Shown: positions 6,337 to 7,246 of the stretch, in pieces | Layout: every line of letters begins with the position of its first letter | How positions within the stretch are numbered: position 1 is the first letter of the stretch | Assembly (NCBI GenBank): GCA_018660405.1 | Contig: JABJKL010000155.1 | Coordinates: forward strand, 1-7,246 | Length of the DNA stretch: 7,246 bases | Origin: Pseudomonadota bacterium | GTDB taxonomy: Bacteria > Pseudomonadota > Gammaproteobacteria > Arenicellales > Arenicellaceae | Direction of reading: 5' to 3' | Notes under the pieces: model-generated | What the model was told of the DNA's origin: nothing | The model's database searches: none | Seen by the model: only the letters and a program-made list of their open reading frames with translations | Position numbers and translations under genes: made by a program

Positions 6337-6696
6337 ATGAGCCTCTACTATTTACAAAAAGTGTTGTACGACCTCAATCGTAGCGAGGAGCGTCAGGCCA
6401 AATTCCTCAAAGATGCAGACGATTTCCTTACCAGCTATACCTTAACTGATGAGGAAATCGGTGCAATTCTTCGACCCGATATTGGGCTACTCTATGTGCT
6501 CGGTGTCAATGGCCAGATCCTTATGCATTATGCGGCATTCCACCAAATTGAATGGGATGACTATCTCAAGTCCATGCGCGAGGGCATTAAGGAGCATGGG
6601 CAGGTCCGCGACGGTGTCTACACCATGACCGGTGCTGGCAAAAACTTTACTGCCAGCACAGAAGCAAAACCCAGTAATTCGGAGGTGAATAAATGA
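6337..6696 (+). CDS. LigA-family small subunit of an extradiol dioxygenase
   Basis: Protein of 119 residues resembling the alpha subunit of protocatechuate 4,5-dioxygenase (LigA fold, mostly helical). In LigAB this subunit has no metal site; it caps the active site of the beta subunit. Matching traits are LNRSEERQAKFLKD (13-26), LTDEEIGAILRPDIGLLYVLGVNG (36-59) and a WDDYLKSMREG helix. After about residue 103 the tail is Ser/Thr/Lys-rich and probably disordered. GGGAG at 6322-6326 precedes the ATG by 10 bases. Its stop overlaps the next ATG (ATGA at 6693-6696), typical of subunits made together. The stop is TGA, which shows that TGA terminates translation in this genome. Orphan LigA-domain proteins exist, but the adjacent LigB-like gene makes a heteromeric dioxygenase likely. 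The substrate is not shown by sequence; homoprotocatechuate is inferred from the operon. Confidence 0.85.
   Translation: MSLYYLQKVLYDLNRSEERQAKFLKDADDFLTSYTLTDEEIGAILRPDIGLLYVLGVNGQILMHYAAFHQIEWDDYLKSMREGIKEHGQVRDGVYTMTGAGKNFTASTEAKPSNSEVNK
6681..6686 (+). promoter_or_regulatory. Strong ribosome binding site of the LigB-like gene
   Basis: GGAGGT lies 6 bases before ATG 6693 and inside the 3' end of the LigA-like gene. It is the strongest Shine-Dalgarno match seen in the window and fixes the start of the dioxygenase catalytic subunit despite the ATGA overlap. Confidence 0.8.
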
Positions 6697-7246
6697 GTCT
6701 TGTATACGCAGGAGTCTGCAGTCACGCGCCAGGCATAACTGGCAGGGCGGAGCGCGCCGATCCGGTTGTGCGTGACGAGTTCTATCGAAATCTGGAGATT
6801 ATGCGACAAGATATTATCGACTCAGGTGCTGAAGCATTGATCGTTGTCGCGGCCGAGCATTTCGCCAATTTCTTTATGAATAATATGCCCGCTTTTTGCA
6901 TTGGTATGGGCGAAGAATATGAGGGGCCAATTGAAGACCCGGAATGGCTCAAAATTGAAAAAACAAAGATACCTGGTGCGCCAGAATTATCGAAACGAAT
7001 AATTACAGAGGTTATGCAGACGGTCGACACGGCCTTTGCTGAAGAATGGAAGTTTGATCACGGTATTATCGTGCCCCTGCATTTTCTAACGCCTAATTAT
7101 GATTTACCCATTATTCCGGTAAATATCAATTGTCAGGGACCACCCCTTACACCTTTGCACCGTGCGTGGGATTTTGGAGAGGCGCTACGACGGGCTTGTG
7201 ATTCTGTTCCAGAAAAGATAGCCATTGTCGGAACGGGTGGAATATC
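6693..7246 (+). CDS. LigB-family class III extradiol ring-cleavage dioxygenase, N-terminal part (3' end outside window)
   Basis: Catalytic subunit of a non-haem Fe(II) dioxygenase that opens catechol-type rings. The visible 184 codons are open to the right edge. Metal ligands His11 (VCSHAPG) and His56 (VVAAEHFANFF) are present, as is conserved His123 in FDHGIIVPL. The GTGGI at the edge is the start of the GTGG(I/M)SH motif carrying the catalytic His in LigB. The last Glu ligand lies outside the window. The stretch AEHFANFFMNNMPAFCIG resembles MhpB (APDHYNGFF then MPPFCLG) as much as LigB. E. coli HpaD is also in this superfamily but starts differently (KITHVPSMY) and has no LigA partner. Sitting after hpaE-F-H-I, with no hpaD seen in the window, it is the best candidate for homoprotocatechuate ring cleavage. 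That assignment is inference; gallate, protocatechuate or dihydroxyphenylpropionate activity cannot be excluded. Confidence 0.88.
   Translation, partial: MSLVYAGVCSHAPGITGRAERADPVVRDEFYRNLEIMRQDIIDSGAEALIVVAAEHFANFFMNNMPAFCIGMGEEYEGPIEDPEWLKIEKTKIPGAPELSKRIITEVMQTVDTAFAEEWKFDHGIIVPLHFLTPNYDLPIIPVNINCQGPPLTPLHRAWDFGEALRRACDSVPEKIAIVGTGGI

Noticed and set aside
5504..6696. TGA reassigned to an amino acid (alternative genetic code)
   Set aside because: The LigA-like gene ends in TGA in the usual ATGA overlap, and no other recognised gene contains an in-frame TGA, so TGA is a stop here.

Overview
The window is a catabolic locus for phenylethylamine-type and phenolic acid substrates. It encodes most of the homoprotocatechuate (3,4-dihydroxyphenylacetate) meta-cleavage pathway. 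A copper amine oxidase at the left edge could feed the pathway from tyramine or dopamine. The mid-range base composition, compact operons, standard stop codons and close resemblance to enterobacterial and pseudomonad Hpa proteins suggest an aerobic, probably marine or environmental, gammaproteobacterium. The phylum is an inference; nothing in the window proves it.

Layout. Three genes read leftward: a secreted copper/TPQ amine oxidase whose 3' part lies beyond the left edge (962-1), hpaR (MarR-type repressor, 1688-1191) and hpaG (single-domain FAH-family isomerase/decarboxylase, 2535-1669). hpaG and hpaR overlap by 20 bases. A 165-base divergent control region (2536-2700) carries a perfect 16-bp palindrome and a good -10 hexamer. 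Rightward from it run hpaE (dehydrogenase), hpaF (isomerase), hpaH (hydratase), hpaI (aldolase), a LigA-like small subunit and a LigB-like extradiol dioxygenase cut off by the right edge.

Proposed flow: amine to arylacetaldehyde (amine oxidase, periplasm), then, through steps not in this window, to homoprotocatechuate. The LigA/LigB-like pair would open the ring. HpaE then oxidises the semialdehyde, HpaF and HpaG isomerise and decarboxylate, HpaH hydrates, and HpaI cleaves to pyruvate and succinate semialdehyde.

Three oddities stand out. First, hpaI has an in-frame TGA at codon 146, where E. coli HpaI has a cysteine; the reading frame is otherwise intact and full length. Second, HpaF has Ala instead of the N-terminal catalytic Pro of its family. 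Third, ring cleavage appears to be assigned to a two-gene LigA/LigB-like enzyme in the place where a one-gene HpaD is expected. These fit either a locus starting to decay or a modified pathway. I saw no RNA genes, CRISPR, insertion sequences or convincing rho-independent terminators.
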